Positions 1 through 9,418 of a stretch of 64,000 nucleotides of DNA are shown one piece after another. The first letter of the stretch is position 1; every line of letters begins with the position of its first letter. The notes beneath the pieces were generated by a model. The model was not told the DNA's origin, did no database searches, and was given only the letters and a program-made list of their open reading frames with translations. Source of the stretch: Sphingobacteriaceae bacterium (GTDB taxonomy: Bacteria; Bacteroidota; Bacteroidia; Sphingobacteriales; Sphingobacteriaceae). The stretch lies in the NCBI GenBank assembly GCA_024645045.1, contig JAHEGO010000001.1, positions 1 through 64,000 of the forward strand. The letters are read 5' to 3'. The position numbers and the translations under genes were made by a program.

Positions 1-1396
1 TATATACAGCAACAGACAAATCGTTGATATTACTCATCTTTTGAAGAATAATAGATTGTTTGGTACTGTCAAAATCTCTGATAATGCTCATGCTTCTTTT
101 CGGAGGCAATTGCGCTAAAACAATGGCTGCGAGTTCTTCGCTTTCTTCTTTAATCAAGAACATAATTTGTTGTTCGTTCAATTGATTTAAGAAATGGAAA
201 ATATCACGATCTTTGGTTTTTGGCGCAGCTTGTAAAGTGTTAATCTCTTTTTTAAATTCTTCAATTTGTTTGATTTGTTCTTCAGGAACAATTGTTAATG
301 TATCGTCTAAAGAAATTTCCACATAGTTGTAGTTGTCTTTAGATAAATGAGAATTTAAAAATGGCAACAACTTAGGGTTTGTTGCTTTTAAAATATTGAC
401 AATTTTTTGTAAGCCTTTGCGCTCGTCTTCTTCAACCCAGTTGTTGAATAAGTCTGCTACTTTTGCTTTATTACTGATAAATTCTTTAGTTACATAAGAA
501 CGCATTTCTGCAAGCCTTGCAAATTGCTCCAGGTTTTCATCTTGATTAATAATAACCGGATTTTTTTGAGCTGTTTCTAATTGTTCTACTTTGTTATGTA
601 AAATTTGTAAGGCTTCGTCTGCTTTCGTATTCTTCTTAGGCTTCAATAATAAATAAAGCAATACAAATGCAAACACCATGATGATTAACAAAATGGCTAA
701 ATATGGTAAGAATGCCGACAAGCTTAAACCACCAGCTGCTGGAGCCGCTTGTGGATCTTTGCTATTTTGCGGAAAAGTTTGGTTGATGGTAGGAGGTTGT
801 TGCTGCATCATTTGCGGAGGCATTTGACTTAAGGCAGCTACGTTTCCAGCTGTTTTTTGAAAATCTTGATAAGCATTTGGTGATGGCGGAAACACTTGCG
901 ACTGTACAATTAAACGATCGCCATTTGCAGCATCTAAAGGAATAGAATTTCTAATTAATTGATCGATGAAACCTAGCGCATTAGAATCGTAACAAGTATC
1001 CATTACTACCAATACTGTTTTTTGTTTACCACTTCCTATATTGAAAGGAGCATAAACACCTTCATCATTGGTTACTACATTTGAACCATCCATTACACCT
1101 GGTAAGTAATCGACAGACATAGTAGTGTCTAAAACCGGCACTACCGAATCCATTACAAATTGTGGCGATTTAATTTTAACGTCTACTAAAAAATTAGTGC
1201 CTTTTAAATAGGGTAAAATAGTATTGTAAACCATACGCTCCAGCTTTTTGGCTTCGGTATAGTTTTCTTTAGAAAAAGGGTTCTCTTGCAAATTGATACC
1301 TTGAGCAAAGGCCTTATTTTGAAGCGATGAAAACACCGCAACAGCCCATAGGAATGCAAAAAATAATATATAAGTCTTCTTTCTGTTGTACAACAT
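1..1396 (-). CDS. FliF-C-like / FliG-middle-domain-like fusion membrane protein (3' end truncated by window edge)
   Basis: Manual translation of the minus strand from ATG at 1396: MLYNRKKTYILFFAFLWAVAVFSSLQNKAFAQG signal peptide; KQKTVLVVMDTCYDSNALGFIDQLIRNSIPLDAANGDRLIVQSQVFP resembles the C-terminal periplasmic part of FliF; TM LSAFLPYLAILLIIMVFAFVLLYLLL; then FLNQLNEQQIMFLIKEESEELAAIVLAQLPPKRSMSIIRDFDSTKQTIILQKM resembles the FliG middle domain. ORF stays open to base 1. Confidence 0.75.
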   Translation of the reverse strand, partial: MLYNRKKTYILFFAFLWAVAVFSSLQNKAFAQGINLQENPFSKENYTEAKKLERMVYNTILPYLKGTNFLVDVKIKSPQFVMDSVVPVLDTTMSVDYLPGVMDGSNVVTNDEGVYAPFNIGSGKQKTVLVVMDTCYDSNALGFIDQLIRNSIPLDAANGDRLIVQSQVFPPSPNAYQDFQKTAGNVAALSQMPPQMMQQQPPTINQTFPQNSKDPQAAPAAGGLSLSAFLPYLAILLIIMVFAFVLLYLLLKPKKNTKADEALQILHNKVEQLETAQKNPVIINQDENLEQFARLAEMRSYVTKEFISNKAKVADLFNNWVEEDERKGLQKIVNILKATNPKLLPFLNSHLSKDNYNYVEISLDDTLTIVPEEQIKQIEEFKKEINTLQAAPKTKDRDIFHFLNQLNEQQIMFLIKEESEELAAIVLAQLPPKRSMSIIRDFDSTKQSIILQKMSNINDLSVAVY

Positions 1397-1642
1397 CAAT
1401 CTTGGCGTAAGGTCAAAATTTATAATCCTAGTCTTTATTATTCAAGCTATTAATGCGCTAAAATAACAAAAATCTATTGTTTTCAACATTTTTGTGTGGA
1501 AAATTAACATAGCCATGTCATAAAAGTGTCAATAACTGCATTAAACGCGGTTTTTAAGCTTTTAAGGATATTAACAAAAGGCAATTTCGACAATTATATG
1601 AGGAGCATAAAAATCCCTATCTTGGCATTCTAAATTATCATT

Positions 1643-3685
1643 ATGAAAAAACCAGCTAATTATTTACTAGCCTCTTTGGGTTTAGTTATGGCTATTTCAA
1701 GCTGTAAAACTAACCAAGGCGGAGAAAAAATTAAAGCAATTGATGTAGCCAATATTGACACATCGGTTCGCCCACAAGACGACTTTTATGCTTACGCGAA
1801 TGGTTTGTGGTTGAAAAACAATCCAATTCCTAGTACAGAAACTCGTTGGGGAGCATTCAGTATTTTACAAGACCAAACCAATAAAAAATTGAAAGTTTTA
1901 TTAGACGAGTCGGCTGCAAATACAGCTGCAGAAAAAGGAAGCAACGAACAAAAAGTTGGCGATTTTTATGCAAGTGGAATGGATTCTTTAGCCATTGAAA
2001 AAGCTGGATTAACACCATTGAAAGCAGAGCTTGCAAAAATTCAAGCAATACAAAATACCAACGATTTATTAAATGAAGTTGCACAACTGCAAAAAAAGGG
2101 AGTAGGCGCATTGTTTAGTTTTTATGTTTACCAAGACATGAAAATTAGCACAGCATATATTCCATATGCAGACCAAGGCGGATTGAGTTTACCAGATAGA
2201 GATTACTATACTAATACCGATGCACGTTCGGAAGAAATTAGAAAACAATATCGCATTCATTTAGAAAAAATGTTTGTGATGATGGGCGACGATCAAGCAA
2301 CAGCACAAGCAAATGCTGCAACAATTATTCGCTTGGAAACTGAGCTAGCAAAGGCTTCTATGACAAGAGTAGAAATGCGCGATCCATATGCCACTTACAA
2401 TAAAATGAGCATTGCTGATGCAAATAAAATTACAAAAAGCATTAATTGGAATACAGTAATTAGTAAAGCAGGATTATCGAATGTAAATGAAATGATTGTT
2501 AGCCAACCTAAATTTTTTACAGCACTTGACAACATGTTAAGTACTGAAAAAATTGACGCTTGGAAAACATATTTAAGATGGCATTTAGTGAGCGGCTTTG
2601 CTGGTAATTTAAACCAAGCTTTTGTTGCAGAAAGTTTTGCATTTAATGGAACCGTAATGAATGGTGCTAAACAAATGCGCCCAAGATGGAAGCGAGTTTT
2701 AGGCGACATCAACGGTGGTTTAGGAGAAGCATTAGGTTCGGTTTATGTAAAAAGATATTTCCCTGAAGAAGCTAAAAAAAGATGTTTAGAAATGGTGAAC
2801 AACATGCAGGTAGTTTATCGTGAGCGCATCGAAAAATTAGATTGGATGGGAGATTCAACGAAGAAACAAGCCATAGAAAAATTAGAAGTATTTATAAAGA
2901 AAATTGGTTACCCAGATAAATTCAAAGACTATAGCAAATTGACTATTAGCAGAGAATCATATGTACAAAATATTATTGCTGCAAATGAATTTGCATTCGA
3001 AGAAATGATCAACAAATACGGTAAACCAGTTGACAAAACAGAATGGGGAATGACTCCACATACGATCAATGCCTATTACAATCCAAACATTAACGAGATT
3101 GTATTCCCTGCAGGTATTTTACAATTCCCATTCTTTGACCCAAGTGTAGACGATGCGATTAATTACGGTGGTATTGGTGCAGTAATTGGCCATGAAATGA
3201 CACATGGTTTTGATGACCAAGGTTGTCAATTTGATAAAGATGGTAATTTAAAAAACTGGTGGACTGAACAAGACAACAATAAATTTAAAGCAAAAACTAA
3301 AATGTTAGTTGATCAATATTCAGCTTATACAGTTTTAAATAATGTACATGTAAATGGCGAATTAACATTGGGCGAAAATATTGCCGATGTTGGTGGTATT
3401 AACATTGCATACGATGCATTTAAAAGAACAGCACAAGGAAAATCATCAGAAAAAATTGATGGCTTTACTGCAGACCAAAGATTCTTTTTAAGTTGGGCAC
3501 AAGTTTGGAGACAAAACATTACAGACGAAAACTTGAACCAAAGAATTGTAACAGACCCGCATTCTCCGGGTAAATACAGAACCAATGGTCCGTTAACCAA
3601 TATGCCAGAATTTTATGAAGCATTTGGCATTAAACAAGGCGATAAAATGTACAGACCAGCAGCAGAACGCGTAAAGGTTTGGTAA
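1643..3685 (+). CDS. M13 family zinc metallopeptidase (neprilysin/PepO-like), lipoprotein
   Basis: VIGHEMTHGFDDQG (HExxH) and GENIADVGGI motifs; lipobox-like SSCKTN; 680 aa. Confidence 0.95.
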   Translation: MKKPANYLLASLGLVMAISSCKTNQGGEKIKAIDVANIDTSVRPQDDFYAYANGLWLKNNPIPSTETRWGAFSILQDQTNKKLKVLLDESAANTAAEKGSNEQKVGDFYASGMDSLAIEKAGLTPLKAELAKIQAIQNTNDLLNEVAQLQKKGVGALFSFYVYQDMKISTAYIPYADQGGLSLPDRDYYTNTDARSEEIRKQYRIHLEKMFVMMGDDQATAQANAATIIRLETELAKASMTRVEMRDPYATYNKMSIADANKITKSINWNTVISKAGLSNVNEMIVSQPKFFTALDNMLSTEKIDAWKTYLRWHLVSGFAGNLNQAFVAESFAFNGTVMNGAKQMRPRWKRVLGDINGGLGEALGSVYVKRYFPEEAKKRCLEMVNNMQVVYRERIEKLDWMGDSTKKQAIEKLEVFIKKIGYPDKFKDYSKLTISRESYVQNIIAANEFAFEEMINKYGKPVDKTEWGMTPHTINAYYNPNINEIVFPAGILQFPFFDPSVDDAINYGGIGAVIGHEMTHGFDDQGCQFDKDGNLKNWWTEQDNNKFKAKTKMLVDQYSAYTVLNNVHVNGELTLGENIADVGGINIAYDAFKRTAQGKSSEKIDGFTADQRFFLSWAQVWRQNITDENLNQRIVTDPHSPGKYRTNGPLTNMPEFYEAFGIKQGDKMYRPAAERVKVW

Positions 3686-3706
3686 TAAAATAATTTTAAA
3701 ATTGAA

Positions 3707-3738
3707 AAGGCGCGCTAAAATTTAGCGCGCCTTTTTTT
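3707..3738. terminator. Intrinsic terminator
   Basis: aaggcgcgctaaa / tttagcgcgcctt hairpin followed by T-run. Confidence 0.85.
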
Positions 3739-3811
3739 ATGTCAGATATGGTCAAAACAGTTAATGGATGAAGATGGAATTTTTATTTCTTTTTATTAAC
3801 ACCAAATTTGA

Positions 3812-4180
3812 TTGATCAAAAAAATGGGACTAAGAAGAATTGTAAAAAAGGTTTTATCAAAAAAACGAAGCGCGAAAGCAAGCTTACAATTTTTTAAAAT
3901 TGGCGACCATGTTGCATATCATATTTTAGCGCCAGACACAATCGGAAACGACATCAATAAAATTAAATTTTATTTTGTAGATGAAAATGGCCAATTAATT
4001 TGTCGCACAAATATTCCTTCACTATTGCATTACGAATTCACCGCAAAAAGAAGAGATTGCTTTTTATTTGCACTGGTTGTTTCAGAAAACGACATTCCTT
4101 TTAAAGTTTCAATTGAAGTAAATGGAATGCCCTACCAAGCGCAACAATTTTCGGAAGAAATTGTGGCTATTGAAATTTAA
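3812..4180 (+). CDS. Hypothetical protein, 122 aa
   Basis: ORF with basic N-terminus; no recognised family; converges on ppx/gppA with a few-base 3' overlap. Confidence 0.55.
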   Translation: MIKKMGLRRIVKKVLSKKRSAKASLQFFKIGDHVAYHILAPDTIGNDINKIKFYFVDENGQLICRTNIPSLLHYEFTAKRRDCFLFALVVSENDIPFKVSIEVNGMPYQAQQFSEEIVAIEI

Positions 4181-5052
4181 TCAACCAGCACTTGGTCATA
4201 TAGGTGATGAATTAGGCCATCGACTAAGCCAATTTTAGGCACATTGATGTTTTCGATGTTAGCCCATTTCATAATATTATGATAGATTAAGAGCGCTGGA
4301 ACAATTACATCGGCTCGGTCTTTTTTTAGCCTATACAATTCCATTCTTTCTAATAAACTCAATGGTGCTAATTCATTGTAAATTTGTTTGATTTCTTTAT
4401 AATTTAAAACAGCATCGTTTCTCTGAATTGATAAAATTTTATTGATGTTACCACCAGAACCAATCGCTTCAATATTAGGGTAATCTCTTGCAATGCTTTT
4501 TAAGTCTATTTTTAATTTTTGCCAAACATCATCATTTACCATATCGGTAAGCACCCTAACGGTGCCAATATTATATGATTTTTGAAATTTAACTTTTGAA
4601 TTATGGTATAGGGTAATTTCTGTACTGCCACCGCCCACATCAATATACATATAGCATTTATTGTTACTGAGCATTTCCGCTATATGGTTTTCATAAATAA
4701 TTTCCGCTTCTAATTGACCAGAAATAATTTCAATTTCGATTCCTGTTTCATCTTTTATTTCATCGATGATATCTTTTGAATTATTTGCATCTCTCATTGC
4801 GCTCGTTGCACAAGCCATATAGTGGTCTACATCATAGACCTTCATGAGTTGGTCAAATGTTTTTATAGTATTGAAAAGCATCTTTTTTTTCTTCGATCCT
4901 ACTGCACCTTTTGTAAAAACATCAAAACCCAATCGAAGTGGAATTCTTAATAAGTTTAATTTTTCAAAACGCAAATCCGAGTCATTTTTAATGACCTCAC
5001 AAATAAGAATGCGAGCGGCATTACTGCCTATGTCTATTGCTGCGAGTACCAA
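4177..5052 (-). CDS. Ppx/GppA family exopolyphosphatase
   Basis: AAIDIGSNAARILICEV and YIDVGGGSTEIT motifs (ASKHA phosphatase). Confidence 0.93.
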   Translation of the reverse strand: MVLAAIDIGSNAARILICEVIKNDSDLRFEKLNLLRIPLRLGFDVFTKGAVGSKKKKMLFNTIKTFDQLMKVYDVDHYMACATSAMRDANNSKDIIDEIKDETGIEIEIISGQLEAEIIYENHIAEMLSNNKCYMYIDVGGGSTEITLYHNSKVKFQKSYNIGTVRVLTDMVNDDVWQKLKIDLKSIARDYPNIEAIGSGGNINKILSIQRNDAVLNYKEIKQIYNELAPLSLLERMELYRLKKDRADVIVPALLIYHNIMKWANIENINVPKIGLVDGLIHHLYDQVLVD

Positions 5053-5054
5053 TG

Positions 5055-7109
5055 CTAGTATTTTTTATTAATCAAAAACTGATAAGTTGCTTCTTGCGAC
5101 CGTATCATTTTTCTGCCAACTAAAGGTACATGTTTATTCAATAAATCTGCATCTAAAATGCGTGCTTTTTGATTGTCTTTTAATTGAATTTCGATGATGT
5201 CAATTAATTCTTGTTTGATGGCTTTATCGAAAATTGGTGTGGCTACTTCAATCCTATGATCTAAGTTTCTCACCATCCAATCGGCACTTGAAATATATAC
5301 TTTTTCATTTCCATTGTTGTGGAATATCATCACCCTTGCATGCTCTAAATATTGATCCACAATACTTATTGCATTTAAAGAATCATTGGCTTTTTTAGGT
5401 GTATAAATACCACGAATAATTAAATGAACTGCTACACCTTGCTTACTTGCTTTATATAAGTTTTCCAATAGCGTTAAGTCACTTAAAGAATTTAATTTGA
5501 TGATAATTTTTGCCGGCTTACCCTTTTTCGCATATTTAATTTCATTTTCAATAAGCTCTACAAGTGAAGCCCGCATGTTGATTGGTGAAATCAATAAGTG
5601 TTTCATTTTAGCAATTGGCTTATCACCCATTTGCCAATTCAGCAAGTAGTCAAAAATTTTACTTACCTCATTCATTAATGCTCTGTTAGCTGTTAATAAA
5701 CAATGGTCGGCATAAATTCTTGCTGTTTTTTCGTTCAAATTGCCTGTGCTAATAAAACCATATTTGATTATTTTATTATTTACTTTCTTTTGAATCAAAC
5801 AAACTTTTGCATGCACTTTTTTATTCGGCACACCAACTAACACAGTTACGCCTTCTTCCTCCATAATCGACTTCCATTTTAAATTGGCTTCTTCGTCGAA
5901 TCTGGCTTTTAGCTCAATGAAAACAATTACTTGTTTACCATTACGCGCTGCGTTTATGAGTGCATTTATAATTTTAGAATTATCGGCTAAGCGGTAGGCG
6001 GTTATTTTAATACTGTAAACATCGTCGTCCATGGCCGCCTCGCGCAACATGTCAATTACCGGATCGAAGGAATGGTAAGGGAAGTGCAACATGACATCTT
6101 GTTTAACAATAATGTCGGCTATTTGCACTCGTTTCTTAATGGCTGTATGTTGAAATGGTTTAGGCCTACTTAATTTTTGAGAAATTACATTAGGGAAATC
6201 CATAAAGTGTCTAAAATTATGAATATGCCCACCAGGAATAATACTGCTTCTTCTCGTTAGTTTTAATTTTCTAATTAAAAAATCTAACAATTCTGTATTC
6301 ATACCTTTTTCATAGACAAACCTAACTGGTTTGCCTTTTCTTCTGTTTTTAATTCCTTTAGAAATTTTTTCAATGAAATTAATGCCAACTTCTTGGTCCA
6401 AATCTATCTCTGCATCTTTTGTTATTTTGAAAACATGCGCTTCAAATTGATTGAATTTAAAATGAGAAAATATAATTGGCAAATTAAATTCGATCAGATC
6501 TTCTAATAAAATAATATTGGTATAACCAGGCTTTGAAGGCAGAATTACAAAGCGTCCTACGGCTTTACTTGGAATTTCAATTAAAGAAAATTTTTGTTGA
6601 TAGGCACTGTTGCGATTTTTCATCGCTATAGCTAAGTATAAACTTTTGTCTCTTAAATATGGCAGTTCGGGCAAATTTTCAATCATTAATGGAATGATAT
6701 ATGGCCTTACTACGTCTTCAAAATATTGTTTAACAAATTCTTTTTGTTCTTTATTTATTTTTTTATCATTTATTAAAACAATTTTATTTTGAACAAGCTC
6801 TCTATTTATTTTACTCCATATCCTATTGAATTCACCTTGTTGTTTTAGAACTATTTTTTGAATATCATCTAAAATAACCTGAGGCGCATCTATAAAATCT
6901 AAATTCAGCGCATTCTTTTTATCGGCAAACTCTACCATTCTTTTTAGTGTAGCTACGCGCACCCTAAAAAACTCATCCATGTTGTTTGAGAAAATTCCAA
7001 GAAAACGTATGCGATCGGCTAGTGGTGTTTTGCTGTCGTCTGCTTCTTGTAAAACCCTTGCGTTAAAACTTAACCAGCTGATGTCTCTTGCAATGTATTT
7101 AGGCTTCAT
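5055..7109 (-). CDS. ppk1: Polyphosphate kinase 1
   Basis: RDISWLSFNARVLQEADD, HFPYHSFDPV, HAKVCLI and STGNLNEKTA motifs; 684 aa. Confidence 0.96.
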   Translation of the reverse strand: MKPKYIARDISWLSFNARVLQEADDSKTPLADRIRFLGIFSNNMDEFFRVRVATLKRMVEFADKKNALNLDFIDAPQVILDDIQKIVLKQQGEFNRIWSKINRELVQNKIVLINDKKINKEQKEFVKQYFEDVVRPYIIPLMIENLPELPYLRDKSLYLAIAMKNRNSAYQQKFSLIEIPSKAVGRFVILPSKPGYTNIILLEDLIEFNLPIIFSHFKFNQFEAHVFKITKDAEIDLDQEVGINFIEKISKGIKNRRKGKPVRFVYEKGMNTELLDFLIRKLKLTRRSSIIPGGHIHNFRHFMDFPNVISQKLSRPKPFQHTAIKKRVQIADIIVKQDVMLHFPYHSFDPVIDMLREAAMDDDVYSIKITAYRLADNSKIINALINAARNGKQVIVFIELKARFDEEANLKWKSIMEEEGVTVLVGVPNKKVHAKVCLIQKKVNNKIIKYGFISTGNLNEKTARIYADHCLLTANRALMNEVSKIFDYLLNWQMGDKPIAKMKHLLISPINMRASLVELIENEIKYAKKGKPAKIIIKLNSLSDLTLLENLYKASKQGVAVHLIIRGIYTPKKANDSLNAISIVDQYLEHARVMIFHNNGNEKVYISSADWMVRNLDHRIEVATPIFDKAIKQELIDIIEIQLKDNQKARILDADLLNKHVPLVGRKMIRSQEATYQFLINKKY

Positions 7110-7273
7110 TTAAATTGGTATTTGCCCAAAAATACGCTATTCGAATTGTCCTATATTTAAAAACAAAAAACATAACCTTAAGCTAACATTAGCCTTTCAA
7201 TTTTTTAACATTGAATAGATGCAATGCGCTTTTAAGCTAAAAAACAAACATATTTTTGTATTTTTGTAACCTT

Positions 7274-7345
7274 GGCGCCGTAGTTCAACGGATAGAATAG
7301 ATGTTTCCTAAACATTTGATACAGGTTCGATTCCTGTCGGAGCCA
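7274..7345 (+). tRNA. tRNA-Arg (anticodon CCT)
   Basis: 72-nt cloverleaf: GGCGCCG TA GTTC-AACGGATA-GAAT A GATGT-TTCCTAA-ACATT TGAT ACAGG-TTCGATT-CCTGT CGGAGCC A. Position 4-69 is a G.A mismatch. Confidence 0.9.
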
Positions 7346-7473
7346 CTTCTTTAAAAATCAATTACTTACCTTTTATTTTCTTGAAGTTTTTACTACAGGT
7401 TTGCAGTGAACTTTGCAGTGTTTTGCTTTAGTAGTGGTTTTGGTCGGGAACTTGGAAGTAGGTGGCAGATGTG
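7329..7473 (+). repeat. Direct repeat copy 1 (tRNA-Arg 3' end plus downstream sequence)
   Basis: gtcggagccacttctttaaaaat identical (23 bp) to 8915-8937; similarity continues through ttcttgaagttt to ggtggcagatgtg. Confidence 0.85.
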
Positions 7474-7588
7474 GGGGGTAGAGAATATAAAAACACAATT
7501 TATTTATAATTTCGTGTTATATATATTTACTTATCAAACCATTAAAAATGAAATTCAAACCAAAATCAATTGGTTTAATTCTTGACCC

Positions 7589-8899
7589 ATGAAAAAAATA
7601 TTACTTCTAACAATTATCGGTTTAGCAGGTTTGTTTCAAGCGACAAAAGCACAAACCCTTTACTTCCCTCCACTAAGTACTACGGCTACTTGGGATACCA
7701 TTTCTCCTGCTTCTTTAGGTTGGTGCACAAATGAAATTGATGCTTTATATGATTATTTGCAGCAACAAGATACTAAAGGTTTTATTGTATTAAAAGACGG
7801 CAAAATAGTTTTAGAAAAATACTTCGGAACATTTACGAAGGATAGTTTATGGTATTGGGCATCCGCGGGTAAGACAATTACTTCCTTTTTAGTAGGTAAA
7901 GCACAGGAAGAAAATTATATATCAATTACAGATACTTCATCAACATACTTAGGTAAAGGCTGGACGAATTGCACGATAACCCAAGAAAACAAAATCAAAA
8001 TCAGAAATCAATTAACAATGACTTCGGGCCTTGACGATGGTGTGCCTGACAATCATTGCATCATTGACACTTGTTTAAACTATTTAGCTGACGAAGGAAC
8101 TCGTTGGGCTTATCACAATGCCCCATACACTCTTTTAGAAAAAGTATTAACAACTGCAACTGGCATGCCCATTAATTCTTACACACAAACAGAACTAAAA
8201 AGAAAAACTGGCATGACTGGTGCTTGGGCTTATGTTGATTACGACAATGTATTCTTTAGTAAAGTTCGAAGTATGGCTCGTTTCGGTTTATTAATGCAAA
8301 ATAACTGCATCTGGAATAACGACACTTTACTTTACGATACTAGCTATGTTCATCAAATGACAAACACTTCTCAAAGCCTCAATCTATCTTATGGCTATTT
8401 ATGGTGGCTGAATGGGAAATCTTCCTATATGCTTCCAACCTCTCAGATAGTTTTTCCAGGTTCTTATGCTCCTGCTGCCCCGAGCGATATGTTTGCGGGT
8501 CTTGGAAAAAACGGACAGATTGTAAGTATTTCAAAAAGATTAGGATTAGTCGTAGTTAGAATGGGTAATCAGGCAACAAGCGGTGAAGTTCCAACACAAT
8601 TATGTAATACTATTTGGGAAAAACTAAATTCCGTAATGTGCAACTTAACATCAATTAATGAAACTTTACCGAATACAGCAACAGTTACCATTTTTCCAAA
8701 TCCAGCAAATTCCGAAATAAATATTGTCTTACCTTCAAACGACAATACTCAAATTGAAATTACAAATACTATGGGGCAATTAATTATTAAAGACCAGAAC
8801 AAAAATAAAATTGACATTTCAAACTTGAAAAATGGATTATACTTTATTTCAGTAATACATGGCCAAAAAACTTACACACAAAAAATAATTAAGCAATAA
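7589..8899 (+). CDS. Serine hydrolase (class C beta-lactamase-like) with T9SS C-terminal sorting domain
   Basis: SAGKTITSFLVG (SxxK), YHNAPYTLLEKV (YxN region), C-terminal IFPNPANSEINI...GQLIIKDQ...LKNGLYFISV...YTQKIIKQ. Confidence 0.9.
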   Translation: MKKILLLTIIGLAGLFQATKAQTLYFPPLSTTATWDTISPASLGWCTNEIDALYDYLQQQDTKGFIVLKDGKIVLEKYFGTFTKDSLWYWASAGKTITSFLVGKAQEENYISITDTSSTYLGKGWTNCTITQENKIKIRNQLTMTSGLDDGVPDNHCIIDTCLNYLADEGTRWAYHNAPYTLLEKVLTTATGMPINSYTQTELKRKTGMTGAWAYVDYDNVFFSKVRSMARFGLLMQNNCIWNNDTLLYDTSYVHQMTNTSQSLNLSYGYLWWLNGKSSYMLPTSQIVFPGSYAPAAPSDMFAGLGKNGQIVSISKRLGLVVVRMGNQATSGEVPTQLCNTIWEKLNSVMCNLTSINETLPNTATVTIFPNPANSEINIVLPSNDNTQIEITNTMGQLIIKDQNKNKIDISNLKNGLYFISVIHGQKTYTQKIIKQ

Positions 8900-8907
8900 T
8901 GATAAGC

Positions 8908-9061
8908 GATTCTGGTCGGAGCCACTTCTTTAAAAATAAACTACTTACCTATTATTTTCTTGAAGTTTATGTTGGGGTATTGCAATAAACCTTGCAGTTG
9001 TTGCTATAGTGGTGGTTTTGGTCGCGAACCTGGGTGTATTTGGAGGCAGGTGGCAGATGTG
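8908..9061 (+). repeat. Direct repeat copy 2 (contains tRNA-Arg 3'-end fragment)
   Basis: cgattctggtcggagccacttctttaaaaat...ttcttgaagttt...ggtggcagatgtg parallels 7329-7473. Confidence 0.85.
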
Positions 9062-9211
9062 ATAAAATAAAATCCTATATTTAATACTAAATTTAGGATA
9101 TAAATAAGACAATATGAGAAGCATAATTACATTGTTATTTATTCTAACATTCACAATGGATGAGTCTGCTCAACAATTAAAATAGTTATACAAGACATTA
9201 AGCTTAATAGA

Positions 9212-9418
9212 TTGAATTATAAATTATATGATTTACTCTGCAAAGAAACTATATCAGGCGACATACAAAACAATCAAACAGAATTAGATTTAAACAACCT
9301 TATGCCTGCGGTTTACTTTATAAAAGTATTTCGTTACAATTCATCTCTCAAGGATTTTAAAATTAAAAAAAATAATTATGCGCAGAATTTTAACCATCAT
9401 TGCAATTTTTTTTGTTAA
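9212..9418 (+). pseudogene. Remnant of a T9SS C-terminal sorting domain
   Basis: YKLYDLLCKETISGDIQNNQTELDLNNLMPAVYFIKVFRYNSSLKDFKIKKN matches a sorting domain without a passenger domain. Confidence 0.6.

Noticed and set aside
1857-3600. Antisense ORFs (1857-2111, 2395-2712, 3325-3600 and similar shadows elsewhere)
   Set aside because: They lie wholly inside strongly supported genes on the other strand, with no signal, motif or promoter support.
7589-8899. Serine hydrolase as an antibiotic-resistance beta-lactamase
   Set aside because: SxxK family members of this type are commonly esterases/peptidases; the T9SS domain and lack of class C specific motifs do not support a resistance claim.
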